Shown here piece after piece: positions 9,065 through 17,680 of a stretch of DNA of 64,000 nt. The notes below the pieces were generated by a model that worked only from the letters and a program-made list of their open reading frames with translations, was not told the DNA's origin and ran no database searches. The position numbers and the translations under genes are program-made. Each line of letters begins with the position of its first letter. Positions within the stretch are counted from its first letter, which is position 1. Origin of the DNA: Deltaproteobacteria bacterium (GTDB taxonomy: Bacteria > Desulfobacterota > Binatia > DP-6); NCBI GenBank assembly GCA_005888095.1, contig VBKF01000091.1, positions 104,814-168,813 on the forward strand, written 5' to 3'.

Positions 9065-9959
9065 GGTCCTCGTCACCGGCGCGAGCGGCTTCATCGGCAC
9101 GGCGCTCGCGCCGCGGCTCGCCGCCGCGGGACACGTGCCGCGGCTCCTCTTCCGCCGCCCGCCGAACCCCGTGCCCGCGACGCCGGGCGAGATCGTCCAG
9201 GGCGACCTCGCCGAGCCGGCCACGCTCGGCGCCGCCGTGGCCGGCGCCGAGGCCGTCGTCCACCTCGGCGCCGCCACCTCGGGCGGGCGCCTCGATCCGG
9301 CCGTCGCCTACCGAGTCAACGTCGGTGGCGCCACCGCCCTCATCGAGGCGGCCAGAGCTGCCGGATGCACGCGCATCGTCGTGATGAGCACCCAGCACGT
9401 CCACCTGCCGCGCCCCGGCCACTACGGGCTGACCAAGCGGATGGCCGACCGCCTCTTCCTCGCCTCCGGGCTCGAGGCGACGATCCTGCGCCCGAGCCTC
9501 GTCTACGGGCCCGGCGCGCGCGGCGTCTTCGTCAAGCTCGCCGGCCTCGTCAGGCGCCTGCCCGTGATCCCGGTGATCGGCCCCGGCACCTGGCATCTGC
9601 GCCCCGTCTTCCTCGACGACCTGATCGACCTCGTCGTCGCGACGCTCGCGCGCCCGGAGCTCGCGGGGCGGACCTACGACGTCGGCGGCCCCGACCTGGT
9701 GACCTACAACGAGTTCCTCGCCGCCATCTGTGGCGCGCTCGGGCGGCGCTGCCGGCGCGTGCGGCTGCCGATCCGCGTGAGCTTCGTGCTGGCGAGCGTG
9801 CTCGAGCGCGTGCTCCGCAATCCGCCGCTCACGGTCGACAACGTCCACGGCGCGACGCTCGAGGCCCCGTGCGACCTCCGCGCGCTCCTGCGCGACTACC
9901 GGCCGCACCTGACGCCGCTCGCCGAGGGGCTCCGCCGCACGTTCGCGGAGGCCGCGTGA
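9057..9959 (+). CDS. NAD-dependent epimerase/dehydratase (extended SDR)
   Basis: 300 residues. The N-terminal Rossmann motif VTGASGFIGTAL fits GxxGxxG, and the catalytic pair is in HYGLTKRMADRL (YxxxK). An upstream STQHVH segment supplies the serine or threonine, and LRPSLVYGPG is typical of extended SDRs. The start is GTG at 9057 inside the end of the membrane protein gene. It probably modifies a nucleotide sugar or a lipid-linked sugar for this operon. It could also be a complex-I-assembly-like SDR (NDUFA9 type), which I think less likely here. Confidence 0.85.
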   Translation: MARVLVTGASGFIGTALAPRLAAAGHVPRLLFRRPPNPVPATPGEIVQGDLAEPATLGAAVAGAEAVVHLGAATSGGRLDPAVAYRVNVGGATALIEAARAAGCTRIVVMSTQHVHLPRPGHYGLTKRMADRLFLASGLEATILRPSLVYGPGARGVFVKLAGLVRRLPVIPVIGPGTWHLRPVFLDDLIDLVVATLARPELAGRTYDVGGPDLVTYNEFLAAICGALGRRCRRVRLPIRVSFVLASVLERVLRNPPLTVDNVHGATLEAPCDLRALLRDYRPHLTPLAEGLRRTFAEAA

Positions 9960-11002
9960 GCGGGAGGCCGCCCCTCCGCGCCGCGGTCGTCGGCGCCGGT
10001 CGCATGGGCATGGTGCACGGGCACCTGCTGCAGGTCCACCCCGAGACCGAGCTGGTCGGCCTCGTCGACCGCGACCTGAGCCTGGCGGACCACCTGGCGA
10101 GCCAGGGGCTCCGCGCGCCGCTCTACCCGAGCATCGAGGCGCTGTACGGCGCCACGAACCCCGAGGCCGTCTTCATCTGCACCCCCACCCACACCCATCT
10201 CGCCGTCGTGAGGGAGTGCCTCGCGCGGCCCGTGCATCTCTTCGTCGAGAAGCCGCTCGCGACGTCCCGCGCCGACGCGGAAGCGATCCTGCGGCTCGCG
10301 AGCGACGCGCGGGTCATGCACGCCGCCGGCTACGTCTACGCGCACCTGCCCGTCGTCCAGGCGGCGCACCAGCTCGTGGCCAAGGGCGTGCTGGGCGAGG
10401 TGCTGCGCTTCACGGCTCACGCCTACGTGAGCGAGGTGTTCGGCCCGAAGCAGGGCTGGTTCTTCCAGAAGGAGCAGGCCGGCGGCGGCGTGGTGGCCAA
10501 CATGGCCTCGCACCTCCTCTTCATCCTCGGCTGGCTCTTCGGCCCGATCCGCGGCGTCACGGCGAGCACCCGCTCGCACTTCAGCCGCGTCGACGACTCC
10601 GCGCAGGTCCTGTTCACCTTCGCGACCGGCGTGCGCGGTCTGCTCGACACCTCGTGGAGCGTCCCCGGGACGCAGATGCTCGACTACGGCCTCACCATCG
10701 ACGGCCGCAACGGCACCCTCGTGCTCGGCCGCGAGCGCATCCTGCTCCACCTGCTCGTGCCCGCGGCCGGCCACGACGCCGGGTGGAGCGAGATCCACGC
10801 GAGCGACCTGCCCGCGGACACGGCGTTCGACGTGAGCCCGCACATCGGCGGCGAGGCCTTCTACCGCCAGCTCCAGACCTTCGTCGACGCGTGCCGGAGC
10901 GGCGTGCTGCCCTTCTGCTCGCTCGCCGAGGCCTGCAACACGCAGCGCATGATCGAGGCGATCTATGCCTCGGCGGCCGCCGGCACCCCGGTCGAGGCGT
11001 GA
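9956..11002 (+). CDS. Gfo/Idh/MocA family oxidoreductase
   Basis: 348 residues from GTG 9956, which overlaps the epimerase stop as GTGA and follows a GGAGG site. The N-terminus has the Rossmann motif AVVGAGRMGMVHG. The family signature VEKPLATSRADAEA, carrying the conserved Lys of the active site, is near residue 90. The C-terminal beta-sheet domain follows with GGGVVANMASHLLFIL. These enzymes oxidise or reduce sugar or inositol hydroxyls with NAD(P). The position after an epimerase and before an unknown protein suggests a step in making a modified sugar. Confidence 0.88.
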   Translation: MSGRPPLRAAVVGAGRMGMVHGHLLQVHPETELVGLVDRDLSLADHLASQGLRAPLYPSIEALYGATNPEAVFICTPTHTHLAVVRECLARPVHLFVEKPLATSRADAEAILRLASDARVMHAAGYVYAHLPVVQAAHQLVAKGVLGEVLRFTAHAYVSEVFGPKQGWFFQKEQAGGGVVANMASHLLFILGWLFGPIRGVTASTRSHFSRVDDSAQVLFTFATGVRGLLDTSWSVPGTQMLDYGLTIDGRNGTLVLGRERILLHLLVPAAGHDAGWSEIHASDLPADTAFDVSPHIGGEAFYRQLQTFVDACRSGVLPFCSLAEACNTQRMIEAIYASAAAGTPVEA

Positions 11003-11850
11003 CGGCGGGCGGCGCGCAGCTCGTGCTGGAGCTCCGGCCCGCGGCGAGCCGGCACTACGCCTCGTGGACCGAGCGCCTCGGCACCGTCGCTCGGTTCTCT
11101 CGTCCCGACGAGGTCCACGCGCTCTGCGAGGAGGCCTACGCGCTCGGCGCGCGCGCCGTGCTGGCGGTCGTCGATGCGCCGATCCGCGAGGCGCTCCTCG
11201 AGTTCCAGCGCTGGCGCGACGTGCCGGTCTGGGCCGTCGTGCCCAACATGTTCGCCTTCATCCGCGACCTGACCGACCTCGGCATGGTGGGCGCCGCGCG
11301 GGCGCGCTTCACGCGTCTCGGGCCCGCGGCCATGGTCCGCACCGGCCTCGGCGCGGTCAGCCGCCTCGGCGCCATCCGGCGGCGCGACTTCGCGACCGGC
11401 ACGACGCTGGTCGCGGAGATGGAGCTCGCCGCGCTCCGCGGTCTCCGCGTCACCCGGCTCTTCCTCCATCCCCAGGTGACCGAGGTGGCGCTCGCAGGCG
11501 GGGTGTCGGCCGCGTTCACGGCGCTCGCCGACCGCGCCGAGTGCCTCGGCATCGAGGCCGGGATCGTCACGCACAACCCGCTCCGGGCCGCCGCCGTCCT
11601 CGGCCGCGAGCTCGGCCGCTTCGCTGCCGTCGTCGCGCCCTGCAACCCGAAGGGTTACAAGATGTTCCCCGACCGCGAGGCCTGCGAGCAGCTCTACCGC
11701 CGCGAGCCGGGCCGCTTCATCGCGGCCGAGGTGAGCGCGGGCGACGCCGTCGCCCCGGGACCGGCGCTGGCGCACGTCCGCGCGCTCGGTCTCGCGGGCG
11801 CCGTCCTCGACCCGCGGTTCGTCGAGCGCGCGTTCCGTGCCGGCACGTAG
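10999..11850 (+). CDS. Conserved protein of unknown function, last gene of the glycan operon
   Basis: 283 residues from GTG 10999, overlapping the oxidoreductase stop as GTGA. I do not recognise the family. Alternating hydrophobic strands and helices (ARAVLAVVDAPI, PVWAVVPNMFAFIRD, RVTRLFLHPQVTEVALAG, GIEAGIVTHNPLRAAAVLG, CNPKGYKMFP) look like a beta/alpha barrel. No signal peptide or membrane helix is seen. Co-transcription with sugar enzymes suggests a lyase, aldolase or isomerase role, but there is no catalytic motif I can name. Confidence 0.75.
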   Translation: MTAGGAQLVLELRPAASRHYASWTERLGTVARFSRPDEVHALCEEAYALGARAVLAVVDAPIREALLEFQRWRDVPVWAVVPNMFAFIRDLTDLGMVGAARARFTRLGPAAMVRTGLGAVSRLGAIRRRDFATGTTLVAEMELAALRGLRVTRLFLHPQVTEVALAGGVSAAFTALADRAECLGIEAGIVTHNPLRAAAVLGRELGRFAAVVAPCNPKGYKMFPDREACEQLYRREPGRFIAAEVSAGDAVAPGPALAHVRALGLAGAVLDPRFVERAFRAGT

Positions 11851-11911
11851 CACCGCGCGCGGCGGGATGCCGGACGCGCCGGCAACGCCGGCGGTTGACT
11901 CGCCGCGACGC

Positions 11912-12742
11912 TCAGCGCCGGTCGCTCGCGGCCCGGACCCGGGTGCGGCCGGTCACCCGCCAGAGGATCATGGTCACCCAGATCAGGGCGAGCACCACGG
12001 CGCCGATCCAGAGGAGCGTCCGCTGCCGTTCGAGGAAGGACTGCGCCGCGACGATCTCGACCACGCCCTGCGCGATGACCGCCTGGTGCGCGCTGTCCTC
12101 GTCGTATTCGACCGTCACGTAGACGGGATAGCGGCTGCCGGCGAGCGCCGTCCGGTTGACGAGCTTCGCGGACACCGTCTTCTCCTCCCACTCCGCGAGG
12201 GGGACCGGCGGGACGGCTTCCGGCACCTCGAGGCCCTCCGGGACGAGGACCGACACGGTGGCGGTGCGCGCGACCCCGGCGAGGTTCTTCAGGCGTACGC
12301 GCACCGCGCCCGTCGTCGCCAGGGAACCGGCCTTGACCTCGGGAACGGACATCTTTGGCAGTGGCGGCCGGCCGACCAGGACGGCATTCACCTGCAGGGC
12401 CTGGAACGGGTACTGGTTGGCGTCGGTGTAGTCGACCGTCAGCCGAAACGGCCAGCGGCCGGGCTTGGCGTCGCCCACCGGAAGGCTGAGCGCCTCGTCG
12501 AACGACTCGTTCGGGCCGAGGGACGGCCTCGTCTGGCCGCGCGTTTCCCCGTCGCGGAAGTGGAGCGTCGGCGTGACGGACTGTGCCGCCTCGTCGCCCT
12601 GGTTGCCGACCTTGACCCGGAGCGTGAACGTGCCGCCGCTCACCTCCACCGTCGGGGAGAGCGTGATGCTGATGTTCGTCGCCGCGGCCGGCCCGGCGGC
12701 GAGGAGAATCAACACGGCGCACGGGGCGAATCGAGGACGCAT
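11912..12742 (-). CDS. Secreted, C-terminally membrane-anchored protein with Ig-like (CARDB/NEW3-type) domains
   Basis: About 276 residues. The ATG at 12742 gives a clean signal peptide (MRPRFAPCAVLILLAAGPAAA); the frame stays open to 12760. Two beta-rich domains follow (TLRVKVGNQGDEAAQSV, then GAVRVRLKNLAGVARTA), as in CARDB or NEW3 surface domains. One membrane helix near residue 250 (TLLWIGAVVLALIWVTMILW) and a basic tail end the protein. It should sit in the envelope with the domains outside and the tail in the cytoplasm. Forty bases upstream on the same strand is a small membrane protein gene. Confidence 0.75.
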   Translation of the reverse strand: MRPRFAPCAVLILLAAGPAAATNISITLSPTVEVSGGTFTLRVKVGNQGDEAAQSVTPTLHFRDGETRGQTRPSLGPNESFDEALSLPVGDAKPGRWPFRLTVDYTDANQYPFQALQVNAVLVGRPPLPKMSVPEVKAGSLATTGAVRVRLKNLAGVARTATVSVLVPEGLEVPEAVPPVPLAEWEEKTVSAKLVNRTALAGSRYPVYVTVEYDEDSAHQAVIAQGVVEIVAAQSFLERQRTLLWIGAVVLALIWVTMILWRVTGRTRVRAASDRR

Positions 12743-12782
12743 CCGCGCTACTTCGCACAAACGTCCACGGCAGGAAAGCGGC

Positions 12783-13076
12783 TCAGGGCTCCCGACGCGG
12801 AGCGCCGGGCTCGTCCCGCGGCGTGAGCTTGGCCGCGAGGCCGCGGAGACTCCTCAGGTAGAGCCCGATCAGCCCGCTCACGACGATGGCGACGACGCCG
12901 CGCACGGCGGCGGCCGCCTCGCCGCTCTGGCGGTATCCGTCGAGCTCCCACGCCGCATAGGCGAGCCCGCAGAGGAGCGCGGCGGCGATCAGGATGCGGT
13001 GTGCGGCCGCCACCGGCCCGGGACCGCGACGGGACGTCACACGACGTGAATAGCAGAGGAGCTCGCGCGGCGTCAC
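12783..13076 (-). CDS. Small two-helix membrane protein
   Basis: Up to 97 residues with two hydrophobic segments (HRILIAAALLCGLAYAAW and VRGVVAIVVSGLIGLYL) separated by a short polar loop. The tail is basic and proline-rich. No family is recognised. It lies directly upstream of the Ig-like membrane protein gene on the same strand and may be its partner. An internal GTG at 13040 (before TSRRGPG) is an equally plausible start, because the first 12 residues add nothing structural. Confidence 0.6.
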   Translation of the reverse strand: MTPRELLCYSRRVTSRRGPGPVAAAHRILIAAALLCGLAYAAWELDGYRQSGEAAAAVRGVVAIVVSGLIGLYLRSLRGLAAKLTPRDEPGAPRREP

Positions 13077-13147
13077 GCTGCAGCGGCGACAGGTTGGTCC
13101 GCTGCCATGTATTGACGCTCGCTCGTCCCGCCACTACGCTCCCCGCG

Positions 13148-13774
13148 ATGGCGAGGCCCGCCCCGAGAGAGCGCGACGAGGAGACGATTCCAGTCCCCGC
13201 CACGGTGAAGTTCCCCGTCGAGCTCATGCCACCGCCCGGGTTCGACCCCCCGCGGCTCGAGACCTGGCCGCGCGTCGAGGGGCGCCTCGAGTGGGTGGAG
13301 GGGAGGCTGCTCTACATGCCGCCGTGCGGGGACCGGCAGCAGGACACCGTGGCCGACGTGGTGATCACCCTCGGAAACTGGGTGCGCTCGCATCCGGAAT
13401 TCGTCGTCGGGACCAACGAGGCGGGGATGTTCCTCGGCGAGGATGGCCGCGGCGCCGACGCGGCGATCTGGCGCCGTGCGGACGTGGGACCCTACCAGGG
13501 CGGCTTCCGGCGCGTACCGCCGCTGCTGGCCGTCGAGGTGGCGGGCCGCTACGAGCGCGAACGCCAGCTGCGGGAGAAGGCGCGCTGGTACCTCGAGGCC
13601 AGCGTGCCGGTCGTCTGGATCGTCCTGCCGAAGAAGCGCGAGGTCCTGATCGTCACGGCCGCGGGCGATACCCGCCATCGGCGGGGCGAGCGGCTGCCGG
13701 GCGATCCCCGTCTTCCAGGGCTCGCCCCGATGGTCGATGAGCTCTTCGTCCAGGTGTCGCGAGCCGCCGGGTAG
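13148..13774 (+). CDS. Uma2 family (DUF820) PD-(D/E)XK nuclease-like protein
   Basis: 208 residues from ATG 13148. The restriction-endonuclease-like core is visible. RVEGRLEWVEGRLLYMPP is the first strand pair, GADAAIW supplies the acidic residue, and VPPLLAVEVAGR then ERERQLREKARWYLEASVPVVWIV supply the E...K pair. Uma2 proteins are common, often in many copies, and their cellular role is not settled. The extra N-terminal 20 residues are low-complexity. It is the first of three Uma2 genes within about 5.8 kb. Confidence 0.85.
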   Translation: MARPAPRERDEETIPVPATVKFPVELMPPPGFDPPRLETWPRVEGRLEWVEGRLLYMPPCGDRQQDTVADVVITLGNWVRSHPEFVVGTNEAGMFLGEDGRGADAAIWRRADVGPYQGGFRRVPPLLAVEVAGRYERERQLREKARWYLEASVPVVWIVLPKKREVLIVTAAGDTRHRRGERLPGDPRLPGLAPMVDELFVQVSRAAG

Positions 13775-13841
13775 CGGTTGCGCGGCGATGCCTTGACCGT
13801 CGCGTGCGGCGCACAGTAGGGTCGCCGCCGGAAGCGCGGGC

Positions 13842-15050
13842 ATGGAGTTCGGCATCTTCTACGAGCATCAGCTCCCCCGGCCCTGGACCGAGGACGCCGA
13901 GGAACGGCTCCTCCGCGACGCGCTCGACCAGGTCGAGCTCGCGGACCGCCTCGGCGTCGGCTACGCGTGGGAGGTCGAGCACCACTTCCTCGAGGAGTAC
14001 TCGCACTCGCCGGCGCCCGAGGTCTTCCTCGCCGCGGCGAGCCAGCGGACGAAGCGCATCCGCCTGGGCCACGGCATCGTGCTCATGCCGCCGGGGTACA
14101 ACCACCCCGCGCGCGTGGCGGAGCGGATCGCCATGCTGGACCTCGTCTCGGGCGGACGGGTCGAGTTCGGCACCGGGGAGTCCGCCTCGCGCATGGAGCT
14201 CGAGGGCTTCGGCGTCTCGCCCGCGGAGAAGCGGGCGATGTGGGAGGAGGCCGTCGCGCAGGTGGCCCTCATGCTCTCCCGCACGCCGTACCCCGGCCAC
14301 CAGGGCAAGTACTTCTCGATGCCGCCCCGCAACGTCGTGCCGAAGCCCGTCCAGAAGCCCCATCCGCCGATGTGGCTCGCGTGCTCGTCGCGCCCGATGA
14401 TCCACCTGGCGGCCCGGCTCGGGCTCGGCGCGCTCACCTTCGCCTTCATCGACGTCGCCGAGGCGCGGCACTGGGTCGCCGACTACTACGAGACCTTCAA
14501 GCGCGAGTGCACGCCGATCGCACAGGCGGTCAACCCGACCATCGCCATGGTGACGGGTTTCATGTGCCACGACGACGCCAACGAGGCCGTGCGGCGCGGA
14601 CTCGAGGGGTTCCAGTTCTTCGGCTACGCGCTCGGCCACTACTATCTCTTCGGCAGCCACGTGCCGGGGCGGACGAGCGTCTGGGACGCCTTCCGCGGCA
14701 ATCAGATCCCGATGCCGGGCGGGAGCGGCGGCATCGGCACGCCCGACCACGTGCGTGACAACCTGCGGGCGTTCGAGGAAGCCGGCGTCGACCAGACGGT
14801 CTTCATCCAGCAGGGCGGGCACAACCGCCACGAGCACATCTGCGAGTCGCTCGAGCTGTTCGCGGCGCGGGTCATGCCGGAATTCCAGGAGCGGCACGAG
14901 GCGCGCCGGCGGCGGAAGGCGGAGGAGCTGGCGCCGTACGTCGAGCGCGCGCTCGCCCGCCGCACGCCGCCACCGGAGCCGCGGGAGCTCCCGACGGTGC
15001 AAGCCTACGGTCGAAACATTCTCACGGGCGAGGCGACCTATGACCGCTGA
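13842..15050 (+). CDS. Luciferase-like flavin-dependent monooxygenase (LLM class)
   Basis: 402 residues with the bacterial luciferase barrel pattern: FGIFYEHQLPRPW at the start, EVEHHFLEEYS, LGHGIVLMPPGYNHPARVAE and LVSGGRVEFGTGES. The family uses FMNH2 or F420H2 to oxidise an organic substrate. The last 50 residues form a charged tail. Its stop overlaps the next gene (amidohydrolase, ATG 15040) by 11 bp, so the two are co-translated. Together with the second amidohydrolase this looks like an oxidation-then-hydrolysis degradation module. The substrate is unknown. Confidence 0.88.
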   Translation: MEFGIFYEHQLPRPWTEDAEERLLRDALDQVELADRLGVGYAWEVEHHFLEEYSHSPAPEVFLAAASQRTKRIRLGHGIVLMPPGYNHPARVAERIAMLDLVSGGRVEFGTGESASRMELEGFGVSPAEKRAMWEEAVAQVALMLSRTPYPGHQGKYFSMPPRNVVPKPVQKPHPPMWLACSSRPMIHLAARLGLGALTFAFIDVAEARHWVADYYETFKRECTPIAQAVNPTIAMVTGFMCHDDANEAVRRGLEGFQFFGYALGHYYLFGSHVPGRTSVWDAFRGNQIPMPGGSGGIGTPDHVRDNLRAFEEAGVDQTVFIQQGGHNRHEHICESLELFAARVMPEFQERHEARRRRKAEELAPYVERALARRTPPPEPRELPTVQAYGRNILTGEATYDR

Positions 15051-16494
15051 CGGCCGTATCCAGAAGCGTTTTCCGGTCTTCGACTGCGACGCGCACATCA
15101 ACGACCCCGACGAGATCTGGAGCGAGTACGTCGAGCCGGCATACCGCGACGTGGTGCGTCGGGCCTACTGGAAGGACGCGCACCAGACGATCCTCAACGG
15201 GCGCACCGTGGTGATCGGCGGCGCGGGCTCCGACTTCCCGGGCTACAACCCGATCTGCATCGCGGGCCCGCAGATGACGAAGCAGATCGCGCGCCGGCTC
15301 CAGCAGGCGCCGCTCACGCCCGAGCAGAAGCGATATCTCGAGCAGCAGGGCGCCTACGACCCGCGGGCGCGGCTGCGCGAGATGGACCTCATGGGGATCG
15401 ACCAGGTGATGATCATCCCCACGATGATGGTGGCCAACTTCCCGTTCGTCGAGAGCGTCGAGGGCGCCTCCGCCTTCGCGCGCGCCTACAACAGCTGGGC
15501 ACGCGACTACTGCGCCGCGGCGCCCGAGCGTCTCTTCCCGGCGGGATGGCTTCCCCTCCAGAGCGTGCACGACACCTGCCGCGAGCTCGAGCGGATCGCC
15601 GGGCTCGGCTTCCGCGCGGCGCTCATCCGCCCGATCGACGCGCGCGGCCGCTACCCGAACTTCATCTTCCCGAGCTTCACCGGCGGCACGCCGACCGCCA
15701 CCATGGACCGCGTCTTCCGCGCCTTCGAGGAGACGGGGCTCGTGCTCGGCATGCACACCTTCCCCGCGACGAATCCCGAGCTCGGCACCGCCGTGCGGCT
15801 GCCGACGCCTCCGGCGAACATGATGTCGCCCGGCGAGCTCATCGGCCGTGCCGGCGAGATGCACACCGGCGGCCGCATGGTCGACATCCAGACCCTGAGC
15901 TTCGTCTTCGAGGCCGTCACCTGGCTCGGGCAGGTGCTGCTCTCGGGGATGCTCGACCTCTACCCGAAGCTGCGCATGGCGATCTTCGAGTCGAACGCCA
16001 CCTGGCTGCCGTCGCTCCTCGAGCACTGGGACCGGCTCTTCAAGCTCTACCGGAACGAGCGGGCTCTCAAGACCGAGCGGCTGCCGTCCGAGGCGTTCCG
16101 CGCGCAGTGCTTCATCGCCTTCGAGTCGGACGAGAAGGCGGTGTTCCGGCAGTGGGACTTCTTCGCCGACTGGGGAGTGTGGTCTTCCGACGCCTATCAC
16201 CACGACGGCTCCGACTCGTGGAGCGCGATCCGCGAGATGCAGGCAGCCGCCGTCCCGGAGGACGTGCAGGGGAAGCTGCTCGGCGGCAACGCCCGGCGCA
16301 TGTACGGCGTCGAGAGCCGGCTCTTCGTCACCGACGAGCCCCCCCCGCTCGAGCGGCCGGACTGGTTCCCGGGCGGCGAGGAGCTCGCCGAGTGGGCGCG
16401 GGTGGAGGCCGACCCGCGGGCGCACGGCATCACGAGCTTCGAGCTCTCGAAGCTCGACCCCCGGCTGCTCATGCAGGCGCTGCGCCCGTACTAG
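15040..16494 (+). CDS. Amidohydrolase family (amidohydrolase_2 / ACMSD-like) metal-dependent hydrolase
   Basis: 484 residues from ATG 15040. The N-terminal metal site is FDCDAHINDPDEIW, which replaces the usual DxHxH by DAHIND. Later segments are MDLMGIDQVMIIPTMM, LGMHTFPATNPE (His ligand region), FESNATWLPSLLEHWDR and a conserved WSSDAYHHDGSD near the C-terminus that holds the catalytic Asp. The family contains decarboxylases and hydrolases. It overlaps the luciferase-like monooxygenase and is followed after 15 bp by a paralogue. Confidence 0.85.
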   Translation: MTADGRIQKRFPVFDCDAHINDPDEIWSEYVEPAYRDVVRRAYWKDAHQTILNGRTVVIGGAGSDFPGYNPICIAGPQMTKQIARRLQQAPLTPEQKRYLEQQGAYDPRARLREMDLMGIDQVMIIPTMMVANFPFVESVEGASAFARAYNSWARDYCAAAPERLFPAGWLPLQSVHDTCRELERIAGLGFRAALIRPIDARGRYPNFIFPSFTGGTPTATMDRVFRAFEETGLVLGMHTFPATNPELGTAVRLPTPPANMMSPGELIGRAGEMHTGGRMVDIQTLSFVFEAVTWLGQVLLSGMLDLYPKLRMAIFESNATWLPSLLEHWDRLFKLYRNERALKTERLPSEAFRAQCFIAFESDEKAVFRQWDFFADWGVWSSDAYHHDGSDSWSAIREMQAAAVPEDVQGKLLGGNARRMYGVESRLFVTDEPPPLERPDWFPGGEELAEWARVEADPRAHGITSFELSKLDPRLLMQALRPY

Positions 16495-16509
16495 CGGAGG
16501 GATCTGGCC

Positions 16510-17667
16510 ATGACGGTCGTCGACGTCGACAGCCACGTCTACGAGCCCACCGTGATCTGGGAAGACTACCTCGGCCGTGAAGAGCGCCCCCTCGCCCGGG
16601 CCGCCTTCTGGCACGAGATCGACGCCGGCGGCCTCGAGACGACGATCCTGAACGGCCGGCCCGTCCGCGCGCTCGAGCGGAGCCGTATCCCGCGCCGCGC
16701 CTGCTGGCGGCCCGGCATGACGCCTGATTCGATCGGCGCGCTCGATCCCGAGGCGCGGCATGCGGTCAACCCGGGCGCCGTCGATCCGACGGCGCGGCTC
16801 CGCGACATGGACGCGATGGGCATCGACCAGGCGCTCCTCTTCCCGACGCTCTTCGCCGAGCACTTCCCGCTCATCGAGAACCCCGACGCGGCACGCGTGC
16901 TGGCCCGCGCCTACAACGACTGGCTGCTCGACTTCGCCGCCGCCGGCCACCGGCGGCTCCACCCCGTCGCGATCCTGCCGCTGCAGTCGGTGAGCTTCGC
17001 CGTGACGGAGCTCGAGCGCGTGGTGGAGCTGGGGTGCAAGGCGGCCTTCATTCGCCCGTCGTTCTTCCAGGGCCGCTTCCCGAGCCACCCGTCGTACGCG
17101 CCGCTCTGGAAGCGGCTCGAGGAGCTCGGCGTCGCCGCCTGCCTCCATCCCTCGCCGGGCAGCACCAACCCCGAGTGGAGCGCAAGCGGACCCTTCGTCG
17201 AGCGCGTGGCGGGCAACCTCCGCATCGGCCACAACGTCGCCGAGGCGGTCGCGCCCTTCATGGACAACGCGATGCTGCTGACGGCGATCGCCTTCTACGG
17301 TCACATGGAGATCTACCCGGCGCTCAAGCTGACGCTCGTTCACTCGGGCGCCGCCTGGGTGCCGCTCGCGCTCGAGAAGGCGGAGACCTACCTCTGGCTC
17401 TTCTCCGGCATCCGCGACGTCAGCCTCGAGCCCGAGCGCGTCTTCTTCGCGCGCCCGTCGCTCGTCGCCTTCGACTCGTGGGAGCACGCGGTCGGGCGCA
17501 TGCCCGACGTGTTCGAGCGCGTCGCGGCATGGGGATCGCGCTACCCGAACCACGACACGGGCACGGTGGAGGAGGCACGCGAGATGCTCGCGCGGCACGG
17601 GGTGGCCGCCGAGACGGTCGCGAGCTTCCTCGGCGGCAACGCGGTCCGCCACTTCAGGCTTGGCTGA
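16510..17667 (+). CDS. Amidohydrolase family metal-dependent hydrolase, paralogue of the preceding gene
   Basis: 385 residues, preceded by a GGAGGG site just before ATG 16510. It shares the plan of its neighbour: VDVDSHVYEPTVIWEDY at the N-terminus, MDAMGIDQALLFPTLF, CLHPSPGSTNPEW, VHSGAAWVPLALEKAE, and a C-terminal NHDTGTVEEAREML followed by FLGGNAVRHF. It is about 100 residues shorter, lacking the extended C-terminal region. The two probably act on related substrates or as a heteromer. It converges with the Uma2 gene on the other strand, 13 bp away. Confidence 0.85.
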   Translation: MTVVDVDSHVYEPTVIWEDYLGREERPLARAAFWHEIDAGGLETTILNGRPVRALERSRIPRRACWRPGMTPDSIGALDPEARHAVNPGAVDPTARLRDMDAMGIDQALLFPTLFAEHFPLIENPDAARVLARAYNDWLLDFAAAGHRRLHPVAILPLQSVSFAVTELERVVELGCKAAFIRPSFFQGRFPSHPSYAPLWKRLEELGVAACLHPSPGSTNPEWSASGPFVERVAGNLRIGHNVAEAVAPFMDNAMLLTAIAFYGHMEIYPALKLTLVHSGAAWVPLALEKAETYLWLFSGIRDVSLEPERVFFARPSLVAFDSWEHAVGRMPDVFERVAAWGSRYPNHDTGTVEEAREMLARHGVAAETVASFLGGNAVRHFRLG

Positions 17668-17680
17668 GGCGCCCGCTGAA

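Noticed and set aside
11851..11911. Hairpin CGCCGGC-AA-CGCCGGCG between convergent genes
   Set aside because: Short arms and no U-run; too weak to list as a terminator.
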